A stretch of DNA of 64,000 nucleotides from Vulcanococcus sp. (GCA_019264575.1 JAHUZV010000018.1:1-64000); one strand, 5' to 3'. Counted from the first letter of the stretch, positions 1 to 9,355 are shown. Numbers and translations: made by a program. Notes: generated by a model not told the origin, from the sequence alone.

Positions 1-190
1 GAACGGTTTCAACTTCAACCAGTCCATCCTGGATTCCCAGGGTCGTGTTCTGAACACCTGGGCTGACGTGCTGAACCGCGCTGGTCTGGGCATGGAAGTG
101 ATGCACGAGCGCAACGCTCACAACTTCCCCCTCGACCTGGCAGCAGCCGAAGCCACCCCCGTGGCTCTGACTGCCCCCGCCATCGGCTGA
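1..190 (+). CDS. psbA: Photosystem II reaction centre protein D1, C-terminal fragment
   Basis: The last 63 codons of a D1 gene enter the window already open, in frame 2, and end at TGA 188-190. D1 is the core photosystem II subunit that binds the Mn4CaO5 cluster. The fragment contains the conserved lumenal stretch ending [11 protein letters not shown], whose His, Glu and Asp residues and C-terminal Ala carboxylate ligate the cluster. A 15-residue extension ending [10 protein letters not shown] follows. CtpA removes this extension after the conserved Ala in the D1 family; that processing is known family behaviour, not something seen here. The N-terminal region lies outside the window, so the D1 isoform cannot be assigned. 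An intrinsic terminator follows at 232-259. Confidence 0.97.
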   Translation, partial: NGFNFNQSILDSQGRVLNTWADVLNRAGLGMEVMHERNAHNFPLDLAAAEATPVALTAPAIG

Positions 191-231
191 GGTTGATCCT
201 CAAAACGGTTCAATCTCGGTTGAATCGGAAG

Positions 232-259
232 GCCCCCGCGAAAGCGGGGGCTTTTTGTT
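232..259 (+). terminator. Rho-independent terminator of psbA
   Basis: An 8-bp perfect stem (GCCCCCGC/GCGGGGGC) with a GAAA tetraloop is followed directly by TTTTTGTT, 42 bases after the D1 stop codon. This is a textbook intrinsic terminator on the plus strand. Confidence 0.93.
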
Positions 260-292
260 GTTTGGTATCCGGTTGAGGCGATCAGCAGCCCA

Positions 293-742
293 TCACTGCC
301 CGATGTCTTCTGCCCAGAGTTCGGGTTTGGTTTTCAGCATCCTCTGCATCAGGGCTTCGCAGGCGGGATCATCCAGGCAGTCCACATGGATGCCGGCTTC
401 GTGTAGCCACTGTTCGGCGCCTTGAAAGCTGTTTCGCTCCCCGATCACCACGCGGCGAAAGCCCAGCAGCACGGCGGTGCCAGCGCACATCGGGCAGGGC
501 GAGAGTGTGGTGACGAGTGTGAGCTCGCGCCAGTCGCGTCGCCGGCCGGCATTGCGGATGCATTGGGTTTCCCCATGACTTGTGGGGTCACCGTTCTGCA
601 CCCGTTGGTTGTGCCCGCGAGCCACGATCGTGCCGTCTTCCTGGGCGAGCACGGCCCCGATGGGAATGCCACCGTCTTGCCAGCTTTGTTCTGCTTCCTG
701 GCGGGCGGCATCCATCAGTTGTTGCATGGTGGCCTGATCCAT
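293..742 (-). CDS. Cytosine deaminase of the yeast Fcy1 type
   Basis: A 149-aa member of the zinc-dependent CMP/dCMP deaminase superfamily. Zinc and proton-shuttle residues are visible as H56-G-E58 and P82-C83-x-x-C86. The whole protein follows yeast cytosine deaminase rather than tRNA adenosine deaminase TadA: a GGIPIGA stretch near residue 24, RGHNQRVQ near 42, TTLSPCPMC, and a C-terminal WAEDIGQ that mirrors the yeast WFEDIGE end. The expected reaction is hydrolytic deamination of cytosine to uracil for pyrimidine salvage. Length is close to the 158 aa of the yeast enzyme. It lies alone on the minus strand, 16 bases from the OYE gene, and could be co-transcribed with it. Another small-base deaminase activity remains possible. 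Confidence 0.82.
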   Translation of the reverse strand: MDQATMQQLMDAARQEAEQSWQDGGIPIGAVLAQEDGTIVARGHNQRVQNGDPTSHGETQCIRNAGRRRDWRELTLVTTLSPCPMCAGTAVLLGFRRVVIGERNSFQGAEQWLHEAGIHVDCLDDPACEALMQRMLKTKPELWAEDIGQ

Positions 743-758
743 CGTTCAACGGCGGGGC

Positions 759-1823
759 TTACCCATTGAGGCGTGGATAGTCGGTGTAGCCAGTGGGCCC
801 GGCGCTGTAAAACGTGCTGGGATCCGGCGTACTGAGTGGCGCGTTCGACTGAAAACGCTCCGGTAGATCCGGGTTAGCGATGAACGGTCTGCCGAAGGCC
901 ACCGTATCCACAGCGCCGGAGCGGATAGCAGCGTTTGCCTCCTCGGCTTCATAGCCCAGGTTGGCCACCAGCACGCCCTTGAAGCGCTCCCTGGTGGGAG
1001 TGAGCACATCGCCCAATTGTTCACCCAGCAGATCAGCCCGCATGAGGTGGAGGTAGGCGAGGGGAACCGCATTGAGCTGCTCCGCCAACCAGCTCATCAG
1101 CCCAATGGGATCTGAATCGCGCATCGCGTTGTAGCTGTTGAGCGGGGAAAGCCGAAGACCCATCAGCCGGGTTTCCTGAGACACCGCCTCCAGCACTTCC
1201 ATCAACAGCCTGGAGCGGTTGTTCCGCGAGCCGCCGTAAGGACCCTGGCGTTGATTGCTGCCATCCCGCAGAAACGAATCCAGCAGATAGCCGTTGGCGC
1301 CATGAACTTCAACGCCATCAAAACCGGCCCGCATGGCCCGCTGCGCAGCGTGGCGAAAGCCTTCCACGATCAGCGGGAGTTCTTGATCGGTGAGTTCCCG
1401 CGGCGTCACATAGGGCTTCTTGCCTTCCGGCGTATGCACCTCATCGCCTGTGATCGCCAGGGGGCTGGGGCCCACGGGCTGTTGCCCCCCATTCAGCAAG
1501 GGATGGCAGGCGCGTCCGCCATGCCAGATCTGAAGCACGATGCGACCACCGGCTCGATGCACGGCCTCTGTGGTGAGGCGCCAGCCTTCAACCTGAGCTT
1601 CGTTGTAGATGCCGGGCTCATGCCAGAAGGCTGAATGCCCTTCCATCACCATCGTGGCCTCTGCCACGATCAGTCCGGCACTGGCGCGTTGGCTGTAGTA
1701 CTCAGCCATCAGTGGGCTGGGTCCATGGCCGGCTTCAGCTCGGCAACGGGTGAGCGGTGCCATCCAGATGCGGTTAGGCAGCTCCAGCTCGCCTAGGCGA
1801 AGGGGGGTAAACAGATCAGCCAT
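759..1823 (-). CDS. Old Yellow Enzyme family flavin oxidoreductase (alkene reductase)
   Basis: A 354-aa FMN-dependent TIM-barrel enzyme of the NADH:flavin oxidoreductase/OYE family (NemA/YqjM relatives), which reduces activated C=C bonds with NAD(P)H. Visible signatures are NRIWMAPLTR near residue 17, LQIWHGGR near 98, the substrate-anchoring pair H174/N177 in VHGANGYLLDSF, and NQR...YGGS after it. The frame stays open to a TTG at 1889, but the ATG at 1823 (MADLFTPLRLG) is where family homology begins, so I use it. The physiological substrate cannot be told from sequence; xenobiotic or reactive electrophile reduction is typical of the family. The cytosine deaminase lies just downstream. Confidence 0.9.
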   Translation of the reverse strand: MADLFTPLRLGELELPNRIWMAPLTRCRAEAGHGPSPLMAEYYSQRASAGLIVAEATMVMEGHSAFWHEPGIYNEAQVEGWRLTTEAVHRAGGRIVLQIWHGGRACHPLLNGGQQPVGPSPLAITGDEVHTPEGKKPYVTPRELTDQELPLIVEGFRHAAQRAMRAGFDGVEVHGANGYLLDSFLRDGSNQRQGPYGGSRNNRSRLLMEVLEAVSQETRLMGLRLSPLNSYNAMRDSDPIGLMSWLAEQLNAVPLAYLHLMRADLLGEQLGDVLTPTRERFKGVLVANLGYEAEEANAAIRSGAVDTVAFGRPFIANPDLPERFQSNAPLSTPDPSTFYSAGPTGYTDYPRLNG

Positions 1824-2071
1824 GGCCTGATTCTGATGAGCTGTTCCGGAGATGCACGCAGGAGGTGTTTCTTCACTGCTCTCTTGCAACGATCACCCAC
1901 AGATTCATGTGGAGCGCGATTCCGCTCAGCTGCAAAGAGAGGCTTTTCTTATTGAAGAAAGTTTCCTCTGAATGTTTAATTGATGCAAGAAGTAGAGCTC
2001 GCAAGACGTCGCGGAAAAGCTCTGCCCCCTTTGATCAGCGGGCACTTGGCCTCGCGTGAACTCTTTGAAAA

Positions 2072-2143
<72 letters not shown>

Positions 2144-2192
2144 AGCCGCATCAAATTAGCATTCAGGCTGTTGCGCCCTTTGGGCTCGCGTT

Positions 2193-2462
2193 ATGGCACC
2201 ACAGTCCCGTGAGCCCCTCGATCCTGCCCTGCGGGCGCGTTTGCTGCAGGAAGCTAAAACGCCTTGGCGAGGGCTTAGGCGAGGGCTTTGGTTGGCCTTC
2301 ACCGCGTCGGCTGCCGTCGGCCTCGCCACGATGACCATGCGCGCCTCAGCTGGTGAGACCGTCGCTCTCAGCGACCTCGGAATCCAGCTTGGAGCTCTCG
2401 TGCTCTTTGGCGGTCTCCTCTGGCGCGACCGCAACCCCAGCATCGATGACGAGGTCGCCTGA
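2193..2462 (+). CDS. DUF3493-family small membrane protein
   Basis: An 89-aa protein that resembles the DUF3493 family of cyanobacteria and plastids: an N-terminal LDPALRARLLQEAKTPWRGLRR block followed by two hydrophobic segments (about residues 32-50 and 62-77) and a short acidic end. Function is unknown to me; the membrane segments suggest a thylakoid or plasma-membrane location. The ATG at 2193 is 50 bases beyond tRNA-Thr on the opposite strand. The last 117 bases overlap antisense the 3' end of the minus-strand low-complexity-tail gene (2346-3260). Both frames look real from their compositions. Confidence 0.8.
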   Translation: MAPQSREPLDPALRARLLQEAKTPWRGLRRGLWLAFTASAAVGLATMTMRASAGETVALSDLGIQLGALVLFGGLLWRDRNPSIDDEVA

Positions 2463-3260
2463 GTCGGGATCTTCAACCGGTTCTTCCGGAACCGCTTCAG
2501 TAGCTGAGTCGATCGGCTCGGGAGTGGTCTGCTCGGCGGGCTTTTCGCTCTTAACCGCAACGGGTTCGGTTGATGCTTCCGGAGCCTGCTGGGGCTCTGG
2601 TTCCGGCTGAAGGGTTGGTTCCGGGGCCGGCTCGGCTTTCGTGGTGGGTTCGGGTTGAGGGGCTGGCGTTGCCATCTCCAGCGGCGGTAATAGCAGCAAG
2701 GGCAGCCCCAGGTTCAGGCGGTCATCGGCGGCTTGGGCTTGGGTGAGCGGCAGGGTTTGCTCCACCTCGGCCTCGGGCCGGGTGAACAGCCACAGGGTCT
2801 GCATCAGCTGGTGCCAGTGCCATTGCATCAGCGCGAGCAGCGGAAGGCTCACTAGCAGCACCACCAAGCGCGGACTAGCCGACAGGGGCGACCAGGCCCA
2901 GGCCAGGCCCGCTTTGGCATCCATCAGCCACACGAGCGGCAGCAGCAAGGCGGCGCCAGAAGCCGCGAGCAGCTTGAGGGGTAGGGCTGTTTGCAGCGCG
3001 CTCAGCCGCAGTTGCTCAGGCCGGCGTCCGCGCAGGGGCACTTGCAGCAGCAGCAGCGACCAGAGGTCGGGCGGGAGTTGCCAAAACAACACCGCCGGCG
3101 CGAGGGCTCCCAAGGCCCAGGCCAGCACGCGCTCAAAGCCCGGCAGCGGGCCGGGATCCGCGCCGGCGAGCACCAGCAGCAGGAGCAGCGCCTCGAGTGG
3201 CAAGGCCGCGAGCCCCAGGAGCTGGAGCCACAGCAGGGGTTCGCGTCTTGCCGGATTCAC
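2346..3260 (-). CDS. Membrane protein with low-complexity Pro/Glu/Ala tail
   Basis: A 304-aa protein with a GTG start 20 bases downstream of infB, so probably the last gene of the rimP-nusA-ylxR-infB operon. The N-terminal 165 residues hold about four hydrophobic segments (near 10-33, 45-62, 92-112 and 130-147). From about residue 195 the chain becomes a Pro/Glu/Ala-rich tail of repeated PEP/EPxP units, then an acidic Ser/Asp/Glu end. I remember similar picocyanobacterial proteins annotated only as low-complexity tail membrane proteins; function is unknown. Its 3' end overlaps antisense the convergent DUF3493 gene by 117 bases, within the acidic tail. Confidence 0.8.
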   Translation of the reverse strand: MNPARREPLLWLQLLGLAALPLEALLLLLVLAGADPGPLPGFERVLAWALGALAPAVLFWQLPPDLWSLLLLQVPLRGRRPEQLRLSALQTALPLKLLAASGAALLLPLVWLMDAKAGLAWAWSPLSASPRLVVLLVSLPLLALMQWHWHQLMQTLWLFTRPEAEVEQTLPLTQAQAADDRLNLGLPLLLLPPLEMATPAPQPEPTTKAEPAPEPTLQPEPEPQQAPEASTEPVAVKSEKPAEQTTPEPIDSATEAVPEEPVEDPDSGDLVIDAGVAVAPEETAKEHESSKLDSEVAESDGLTS

Positions 3261-3279
3261 GGGGTGCTGCAGCGCGGGA

Positions 3280-6200
3280 TCAGGTGCTCAGTGTGCGGCG
3301 TTGGGTGACCAGTTTGTAGGCCTCAACGCGGTCGCCTTCCTGCCAGTTGGCGAAGCGATCGCAGCCGATGCCGCATTCGAAGCCGGTGGCCACTTCCTTC
3401 TGGTCGTCCTTGCCGCGGCGCAGGGAGTCGAGGTCGCCCTCGTAGACCTTTTCCTTGCCGCGCCAGACGCGCACCTTGCAGTTGCGCTGCAGCTTGCCGT
3501 TGGTGACATAACAGCCCGCCACGGCGCTCTTGCCGATCGTGAACACAGCCCGAACTTCGGCTTCGCCGAGGCTCTCCTCCACCAGCTCGGGTTCCAGCAG
3601 GCCTTCCATGGCCATCTGGATGTCCTCGAGCAGCTTGTAGATCACGTCGTAATCGCGCACATCCACGCCGGTGGCATCGGCGGCGCGCTTGGCGCCCGGT
3701 GCCATCGAGGTGTTGAAGCCCACGATCACAGCGCCGGAAGCGGCAGCCAGATCCACGTCGGTTTCGGTGATCTCGCCCGGTGCCGAGAGCAGCACGCGCA
3801 CCTGCACCTCTTCGCGGGGCAGTTGTTCGAGGGAGCCGAGGATGGCTTCCACAGAACCCTGTACGTCGGCCTTGAGGATCAGGTTGAGCTCCTTGAGCTC
3901 GCCCTCGCTCGCCTGGCCCGACATCGAGGCCAGCGACACCCGGCGGGAGGCCATCTGCTGAGCCAGACGGGTGGCGCGGGCTTCGGTGGCGCGATCGCCC
4001 ACCACAGCGCGGGCGGCTTTCTCGTCGGGGTACACCTCGAACTCGTCGCCGGCGGTGGGCACTTCGCTGAAGCCCAGGGCCTCCACCGCATAGGAGGGGC
4101 CGGCTTCCTTCACGCGCTTGCCGTTGTCGTCGACCATGGCGCGCACCTTGCCCAGGATCGGGCCCGCCGCCAGCACATCGCCGGTGCGCAGGGTGCCGTT
4201 CTGGATGAGCAGGGTGGCCACAGGGCCCTTGGCCTTGTCGAGGTGTGCCTCGATCACGGTGCCCTTCGCCATCCGGTCGGGGTTGGCCTGCAGGTCTTCC
4301 ACTTCGGAGACCAGCAGGATCATCTCGAGCAGCTTGTCGATGTTCTCGCCCTTGATGGCGCTCACCGGCACCATCACGGTGTTGCCGCCCCAGTCCTCAG
4401 CCACGAGTTCGTGGGAGGAGAGCTCCTGCTTTACCCGATCCGGTGAGGCGCCTTCCTTATCGATCTTGTTGATCGCCACCAGGATCGGCACCTTGGCAGC
4501 GCGGGCGTGGCTAATCGCTTCCAGCGTCTGGGGACGCACGCCGTCATCGGCGGCGACCACCAGCACGGCCACGTCGGTCACCTTGGTGCCGCGGGCACGC
4601 ATGGCGGTGAACGCCTCGTGGCCCGGGGTGTCGAGGAAGGTGATCTTGCGCTGCTCGCCGGCGTGGGGCACTTCCACCTGGTAAGCACCGATGTGCTGGG
4701 TGATGCCCCCCGCTTCGCCGGCTGTGACCCGGGTTTTGCGGATCGAATCGAGCAGGCTCGTTTTGCCGTGGTCCACGTGGCCCATCACGGTCACCACGGG
4801 TGGGCGGCGGATCAGGTGAGCGAGGTCGCTCTCCTCGATCATTTCCACCGTCTTGGCGGCGGCGGCCTCCACGTCGTCTTCGAGCACGGGCACACCGAAC
4901 TCGTCCGACACCGTCTCGATCGCGGAGAGATCGAGGGTCTGGGTGACGGTGGCAATGATGCCCTTGAAGAACAGGCTCTTGATGATCTCGGAGCTGTCCA
5001 CGCCCAAGCGGTCGGCCAGCTCCTGCACCGTGAGGTTGCCCTCCGGCACCACAAGCATTTCGGGCCGCTGTTGCTTGGCCTCGCGGGCAGCCCGCAGCTC
5101 CATGGCACGGCGGCGCTGACGCTGGCGGGTGGTTTCCTTCTTGCGCTTGCGGGTAACAGCCGTGGGCTTGCGCTGGGCGGTGGCGGCTGCCTTCGGCTTG
5201 GCGGGGCGGGCCAGGGAGGCCTGCAGCACCACCGCTTCCTGTTCACCGGCAAAGCCGCCGGTTTCGGCCGTTAGCGCATCGTCGTTCTCGCCAATGATGT
5301 GCACCTTCTGGCGCTGTTTCTGCGGCGAGCGGCTGCGCAGGGCTTCCAGCTTGGCGCTGTCGTCCCAATCGGGGCGGCGAGGGCGACCACCGGCGGGGGG
5401 CTGGGGAGCACGGAAGTTGGGACGGCGGGGTGCCGAAGGTGGCGTTGCCGTGGGACGAACGGCTTCATCACCGCCTGGGGCACCGACGCCCGCAGGCGTG
5501 GGTGCTCCGGGGCCGCCAGGACGACGCGGCGGTGCCGCGGCAGGCCGCGCACCCGGCTTCTGAAGCTGCATCAGCTCGCCGGGGGCCACGGGTTTCCGCA
5601 TGCCGGGCATGCCAGGCCGTGTCGGCGGCGCCGGGCGGTTGCCGCCACTGGGCGCGTTGGTGTCGCGGCGGATCGGCTTGCCAACCAATTCCACCTGGGG
5701 GCGCGGTGGTGGAGTGCCGGGCTTGGCAGCGCGTACCGGTGCAGGCGCGCCAGGACGGGTGGGCATGCCCGGCCGTTGGCTTAGGGACGGGCGACCCGAC
5801 GGAGGAGCGGGGCGGCTGCCGCCCTGACCGCTCTGGGGACGGCCAACGAGTTGGGGCTTGTTGCCACCGCCGCCGCCGGCTGCAGGCCGGCTGGGCGCCG
5901 GTGCACCGGGCCGTGGGGGCGCTGCCGCAGGTCGCTGCGGCGGAGCCACGGGGCGCGCTGGTGTGGCGGCGCTGGGGGGCGCTGGCTTCCTGGCTGGGGG
6001 AGCACCGGCAGGCGCTTTCGACACGATCGCCGGAGCGGGGCGGCCGGGGGCCGGAGCGCCGGGGCGAGCTGGGGCACCAGCCGGTTTGGCGGCTGCAGGG
6101 CGCGCCGGCGGTGCGACCGGAGCGGCAGGCCGTGCGGGCGGCGCGACGGGTTTGGCCGCTTGCGGAGCCGGGGCTGCCGGCCGGGGAGCGGGAGCAGCGG

Positions 6201-6636
6201 GTTTGGCAGCAGCCGGTGCGGGCGCCGCAGGGCGGGCCGGTGCCGTGACGGGCGGCTTGGCGGCAACCGGTTTGGCAGCGGCCGGCTTTGCGGCGGCAGG
6301 CGGTTGCACAGGTGCTGGCTTCACCGGGGCGGCAGGGGCGCTAGCTGCCGGTTTCGGTGCCTGAGGAGCGGCAGGCGCCGGGGCAGTTGGTGCTTTCTTC
6401 ACCGAGAGAATGGCTTTCTGGGGCGGCGCAGCCGGGGCTGGTGCGGCGGCGGCCTTGGAGCCGTTTCCGCCGGTCTTGATCAGGCTGCGAATGCGAGCTG
6501 CCTCGTCGTCACTGATGGAGCTGCTGTGGCTCTTCGCGGCGATCGAGAGCTTCTCGGCGGCATCGAGCACGTCCTTGTTCTCAAGGCCCAAGTCCTTGGA
6601 CAGCTCGTAAATCCTGACTTTGCCGCTGCTGGTCAT
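3280..6636 (-). CDS. infB: Translation initiation factor IF-2
   Basis: An 1118-aa GTPase that places initiator fMet-tRNA on the 30S subunit and promotes subunit joining. Order: an N-terminal IF2_N domain (about 1-55); an Ala/Pro/Lys then Gly/Arg/Pro low-complexity stretch of roughly 350 residues (about 60-430); a basic [12 protein letters not shown] helix region near 500; a second IF2_N domain ([20 protein letters not shown], near 540); and the G domain with G1 GHVDHGKT at 619-626, G3 DTPGH from 669 and G4 NKID from 723. Domains II, III and the fMet-binding IV follow to [10 protein letters not shown]. It is longer than E. coli IF-2 (890 aa) because of the linker. It lies 64 bases downstream of ylxR. 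Confidence 0.98.
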   Translation of the reverse strand: MTSSGKVRIYELSKDLGLENKDVLDAAEKLSIAAKSHSSSISDDEAARIRSLIKTGGNGSKAAAAPAPAAPPQKAILSVKKAPTAPAPAAPQAPKPAASAPAAPVKPAPVQPPAAAKPAAAKPVAAKPPVTAPARPAAPAPAAAKPAAPAPRPAAPAPQAAKPVAPPARPAAPVAPPARPAAAKPAGAPARPGAPAPGRPAPAIVSKAPAGAPPARKPAPPSAATPARPVAPPQRPAAAPPRPGAPAPSRPAAGGGGGNKPQLVGRPQSGQGGSRPAPPSGRPSLSQRPGMPTRPGAPAPVRAAKPGTPPPRPQVELVGKPIRRDTNAPSGGNRPAPPTRPGMPGMRKPVAPGELMQLQKPGARPAAAPPRRPGGPGAPTPAGVGAPGGDEAVRPTATPPSAPRRPNFRAPQPPAGGRPRRPDWDDSAKLEALRSRSPQKQRQKVHIIGENDDALTAETGGFAGEQEAVVLQASLARPAKPKAAATAQRKPTAVTRKRKKETTRQRQRRRAMELRAAREAKQQRPEMLVVPEGNLTVQELADRLGVDSSEIIKSLFFKGIIATVTQTLDLSAIETVSDEFGVPVLEDDVEAAAAKTVEMIEESDLAHLIRRPPVVTVMGHVDHGKTSLLDSIRKTRVTAGEAGGITQHIGAYQVEVPHAGEQRKITFLDTPGHEAFTAMRARGTKVTDVAVLVVAADDGVRPQTLEAISHARAAKVPILVAINKIDKEGASPDRVKQELSSHELVAEDWGGNTVMVPVSAIKGENIDKLLEMILLVSEVEDLQANPDRMAKGTVIEAHLDKAKGPVATLLIQNGTLRTGDVLAAGPILGKVRAMVDDNGKRVKEAGPSYAVEALGFSEVPTAGDEFEVYPDEKAARAVVGDRATEARATRLAQQMASRRVSLASMSGQASEGELKELNLILKADVQGSVEAILGSLEQLPREEVQVRVLLSAPGEITETDVDLAAASGAVIVGFNTSMAPGAKRAADATGVDVRDYDVIYKLLEDIQMAMEGLLEPELVEESLGEAEVRAVFTIGKSAVAGCYVTNGKLQRNCKVRVWRGKEKVYEGDLDSLRRGKDDQKEVATGFECGIGCDRFANWQEGDRVEAYKLVTQRRTLST

Positions 6637-6700
6637 TCAGTGCTCCAAAGGGTCGGTGCCACGGGTGCCACCGGGCCTCCACACACGGTGAGGCCAACAT

Positions 6701-6979
6701 TCATCTTGCCTCAGAGCCTGCAGAAGAGGTGGCGTGCAGGCGCTGCTCCAGTGCCGCGTAGATGGAATCTGCAACCTGACAACGCAGGCCTTTCTGCAGC
6801 TTCTTGCGGCGTCGGGCTTCTTCCAGGCAGTCGCGGCTTGGGCAGAGGTAGGCCGAGCGGCCCATTCCCTGATCTAGCGCGATGCCTCCATCCGCCAGGC
6901 GGATGACCCGCCAGAGCTGCCGGCGATCCAGCAACTCACGGCAGGTCACACAGCGCCTGAGGACGCTGCGCTCACTCAC
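6701..6979 (-). CDS. ylxR: YlxR family RNA-binding protein (DUF448)
   Basis: A 92-aa small basic protein with the YlxR fold signature: RRCVTCRELLDRRQLWRV near the start, then GRSAYLCPSRDCLEEA. It is the usual partner of nusA and infB. YlxR proteins have been reported to bind RNA or the RNase P RNA in some bacteria; the role in cyanobacteria is unclear. The start is GTG at 6979 and overlaps the nusA stop by 4 bases (GTGA), so translation is probably coupled to nusA. infB begins 64 bases downstream. Confidence 0.92.
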   Translation of the reverse strand: MSERSVLRRCVTCRELLDRRQLWRVIRLADGGIALDQGMGRSAYLCPSRDCLEEARRRKKLQKGLRCQVADSIYAALEQRLHATSSAGSEAR

Positions 6980-8385
6980 CGGGCTCCATCCTCGTCAGCC
7001 GTTTCTTCAACCACCTCTTCGGTGGCGGCTTCAGCTGCAGGCTCCTCGTAGGCCGCCTCGTCGTAAGCCGCTTCCTCGCCGTACTCCTCTTCATCCTCCG
7101 GCAGGGGATACAGCTCGCGCAGACGGGCATCTTCTTCTGCGCGCAGGGCCTGCTCGGCCTCGAGCCGCGCTTCGGCCTCGGCCTGCAGGGCTTCCTCTTC
7201 CTGGCGCTGGGCGATCAGCTCAGCCACCTTCTCGTCTTCCGAGCTCTGGTCGTATTCGGTGCTGTTCTTGATGTCGATCTTCCAGCCGGTGAGGCGGGCA
7301 GCCAGGCGCACGTTTTGGCCTTCGCGGCCGATGGCCAGGCTCAGCTGATCGGGCGGCACGAGCACGTGGGCGTGCTGGCCCTCGGGATCCACCAGGCGCA
7401 CCGCTTCCACGCGGGCGGGGCTGAGGGAGTTGGCGATGTACTGGCCGGGGTCTTGCGACCAGCGGATCACGTCGATCTTTTCGCCGCGCAGCTCGTTCAC
7501 CACCTGCTGAATGCGGGAGCCGCGGGCGCCGATGCAGGCACCCACCGGATCCACCTCGCGCTCGACTGAATCCACGGCCACCTTGGTGCGGGGGCCTACC
7601 GAGCGGCTGGGGGGATTGGCTTCACGGGCCACGGCCACGATGCGCACAGATCCTTCCTGGATCTCGGGCACTTCGTTTTCAAACAGATACACCACCAGGC
7701 CGGCGTTAGCGCGGCTCACGAACAGCTGCGGCCCGCGGCGCGGCACCTCGCTCACTTCCTTCAGGAACACCTTGAAGGTGGCGTTGGCGCGGTAGTTGTC
7801 GTTGGGCAGCTGATCGCGGCGGGGTAGCTCGGCCTCCACTTCAGGGCGGCCCAGGCCGCTGCTCACGGCCATGATCACGCTCTGGCGCTCGAAGCGGATC
7901 ACCCGAGCGGTGAGCACGGGATCTTCGAGATCCGCGAACTCCTCCTGGATCATGCGGCGCTGTTGATCGCGCAGCTTTTGGGCCAGCACCTGCTTGGTGG
8001 TGGCGGCGGCCATACGGCCGAAATCTTCTTTCTCCGGGGTGACATCGAGCACCACGGTGTCGCCGATCTGGGCGTCTTCCGCCACCTGCATCACCTCGGC
8101 CAGGGCGATCTGGTGGTCTTCGCTTTCCACCTCCTCCACGATGATCTTGGAGGCGAGCACGCGGTAACCCTCTTCATCGAGGTCGAGCGCCACATCGAAG
8201 TTGGAGAAGTAGTCCTCCTCGAAGGGGTCTTCGCTGATGCCGAGATAGAGGGTGCGGCGATAGCGCTCGTAGCCCTTGAGCAGGGCCTCGCGCAGCGCCG
8301 ATTCCACCACCTGGGCGGGCAGCTTCTTCTCTTCGCTGATGTCCTCGATCAGGTTCGACAGACCGGGGAGGAGAACCAGGGCCAT
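6976..8385 (-). CDS. nusA: Transcription termination/antitermination factor NusA
   Basis: A 469-aa RNA-polymerase-associated factor that controls pausing, termination and antitermination. An N-terminal polymerase-binding domain (about 1-125) is followed by an S1 domain, then KH1 (IGARGSRIQQVVNELRGEKI) and KH2 (AIGREGQNVRLAARLTGWKI). The last 85 residues are very acidic and Glu/Ala-rich with no E. coli-type tandem AR domains, as usual in cyanobacteria. ATG at 8385. Downstream ylxR overlaps it by 4 bases; rimP lies 53 bases upstream, giving rimP-nusA-ylxR-infB order. Confidence 0.97.
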   Translation of the reverse strand: MALVLLPGLSNLIEDISEEKKLPAQVVESALREALLKGYERYRRTLYLGISEDPFEEDYFSNFDVALDLDEEGYRVLASKIIVEEVESEDHQIALAEVMQVAEDAQIGDTVVLDVTPEKEDFGRMAAATTKQVLAQKLRDQQRRMIQEEFADLEDPVLTARVIRFERQSVIMAVSSGLGRPEVEAELPRRDQLPNDNYRANATFKVFLKEVSEVPRRGPQLFVSRANAGLVVYLFENEVPEIQEGSVRIVAVAREANPPSRSVGPRTKVAVDSVEREVDPVGACIGARGSRIQQVVNELRGEKIDVIRWSQDPGQYIANSLSPARVEAVRLVDPEGQHAHVLVPPDQLSLAIGREGQNVRLAARLTGWKIDIKNSTEYDQSSEDEKVAELIAQRQEEEALQAEAEARLEAEQALRAEEDARLRELYPLPEDEEEYGEEAAYDEAAYEEPAAEAATEEVVEETADEDGAR

Positions 8386-8438
8386 GGGTGGAGGGAGAAA
8401 CGGGTGGTCTTCGGGGTGGGGTTGAGAGCGGCTGGCGC

Positions 8439-8912
8439 TTAGCCCTCGGTGGGCGTGGTGAGGCGCACGCTGATCACATCGGCGCGGGGCAGGCGAACCG
8501 ACCGGCCGCGCACGTTGATCAGCACGCTGTCATCGGTGCGTTCCAGCAGGAGGCCTTCCCGTTCGGCCTCGGCACCGGTTTTGGCATCGCGATAGCGAAC
8601 GCACACCGGAAAACCGCGAAAACTGCGGAAATCGCGATCCTCGTTCAGCGTTTCAGGGATGCCTGGGCTGCTGATTTCCAGAACATAGGCCTCCTCGATC
8701 AGGCTGACTGCCTCCAGCGCCTCGCCCAGTACGCCGCTGAAGCTGGCGCAGTTATCGAGGCTCACGTCGCCGCCATCGGCCAAACGCAGCTGCACCTGCA
8801 GCGTCATCGGGATGCGATGGGTGAGCAGCTGGACGCCGCATACCTGAAATCCGGCGTCGGCGGCCACCTGGCTGGCCAGGCGTTCGATGTCGGGGATGAG
8901 GGGATGCGGCAA
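8439..8912 (-). CDS. rimP: Ribosome maturation factor RimP
   Basis: A 30S assembly factor of about 157 aa with the RimP arrangement LIPDIERLASQVAADAGFQV...VQLRLADGGDVSLDNCASFSGVLGEALE, then YVLEISSPGI and a C-terminal SH3-like domain. I place the start at the TTG at 8912, which matches the usual 150-160 aa length and the P-H-P-L beginning I expect. The frame remains open up to 9044, so a longer product cannot be excluded. It is the first gene of the rimP-nusA-ylxR-infB transcription unit. Confidence is high for identity and moderate for the start. Confidence 0.9.
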   Translation of the reverse strand: MPHPLIPDIERLASQVAADAGFQVCGVQLLTHRIPMTLQVQLRLADGGDVSLDNCASFSGVLGEALEAVSLIEEAYVLEISSPGIPETLNEDRDFRSFRGFPVCVRYRDAKTGAEAEREGLLLERTDDSVLINVRGRSVRLPRADVISVRLTTPTEG

Positions 8913-9085
8913 GCCGGATCGCTGGTCGGGGGACGGGCAACCCGTCCGGCACCTGCAGTGATCTGCAACCTGACTGGCCGTTGGCTTCGGAGCGGGAGCC
9001 GTTCCGAGGACGCACGAGCAGCAAGGGGTGCCCGCCGGGCACACAACGACCCTAAAGGATCAGGGTGAAGGGCTCTCCCGGGGCT

Positions 9086-9355
9086 TCAGCCGCCCAAGCC
9101 GTTGAGGTCCATTGCCGGCGGCTCCATGTAGGCGTCGCCGGGCTTCTGCTCGCCCCGCAGCGCTGGGTCTTGATTGAGGCACTGGGCCTTCTGCTCATCG
9201 GTGCGCAGGTACTGGCACACGCGGGCATAGAGCTTGGAGCGGGTGGAAGGGCCGCCCTGGCTGAAGTGCACGAGATCCACGCCGCCGGCCATGCCCTGGA
9301 TCTCCACCTGGCAGAGCGAGCAGCGTTGACGGGTGCCTGGAGGGATTGCAGCCAT
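9086..9355 (-). CDS. Small Cys-rich protein of unknown function
   Basis: An 89-aa protein starting at ATG 9355. Four cysteines are arranged as C12-x2-C15 (RCSLC), C47 and C59, which suggests a small zinc- or metal-binding module. The rest is polar, ending in a Gly/Pro-rich stretch (EPPAMDLNGLGG). I recognise it only as the kind of conserved hypothetical found in picocyanobacteria and assign no function. It lies between rimP (same strand, 173 bases downstream) and the divergent CpdA-like gene. The frame extends upstream to a TTG at 9379, which I consider less likely. Confidence 0.65.
   Translation of the reverse strand: MAAIPPGTRQRCSLCQVEIQGMAGGVDLVHFSQGGPSTRSKLYARVCQYLRTDEQKAQCLNQDPALRGEQKPGDAYMEPPAMDLNGLGG

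Noticed and set aside
1824..1889. Longer OYE protein starting with TTG at 1889
   Set aside because: The first 22 residues have no family match; ATG 1823 matches the conserved start.
5380..6400. Possible CRISPR or DNA tandem array in the infB region
   Set aside because: Repetition is at the amino-acid level (Pro/Ala units with varied codons); there are no equal-length repeats with unique spacers.
5430..6906. Plus-strand Gly/Arg/Ala-rich frames opposite infB
   Set aside because: These arise from reverse complements of the Ala/Pro-rich repeats in IF-2. They have no homology signal.
8913..9044. N-terminal extension of RimP
   Set aside because: RimP is normally 150-160 aa; the extra 44 residues are Cys/Pro/Arg-rich and look non-coding. 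Kept as an uncertainty.
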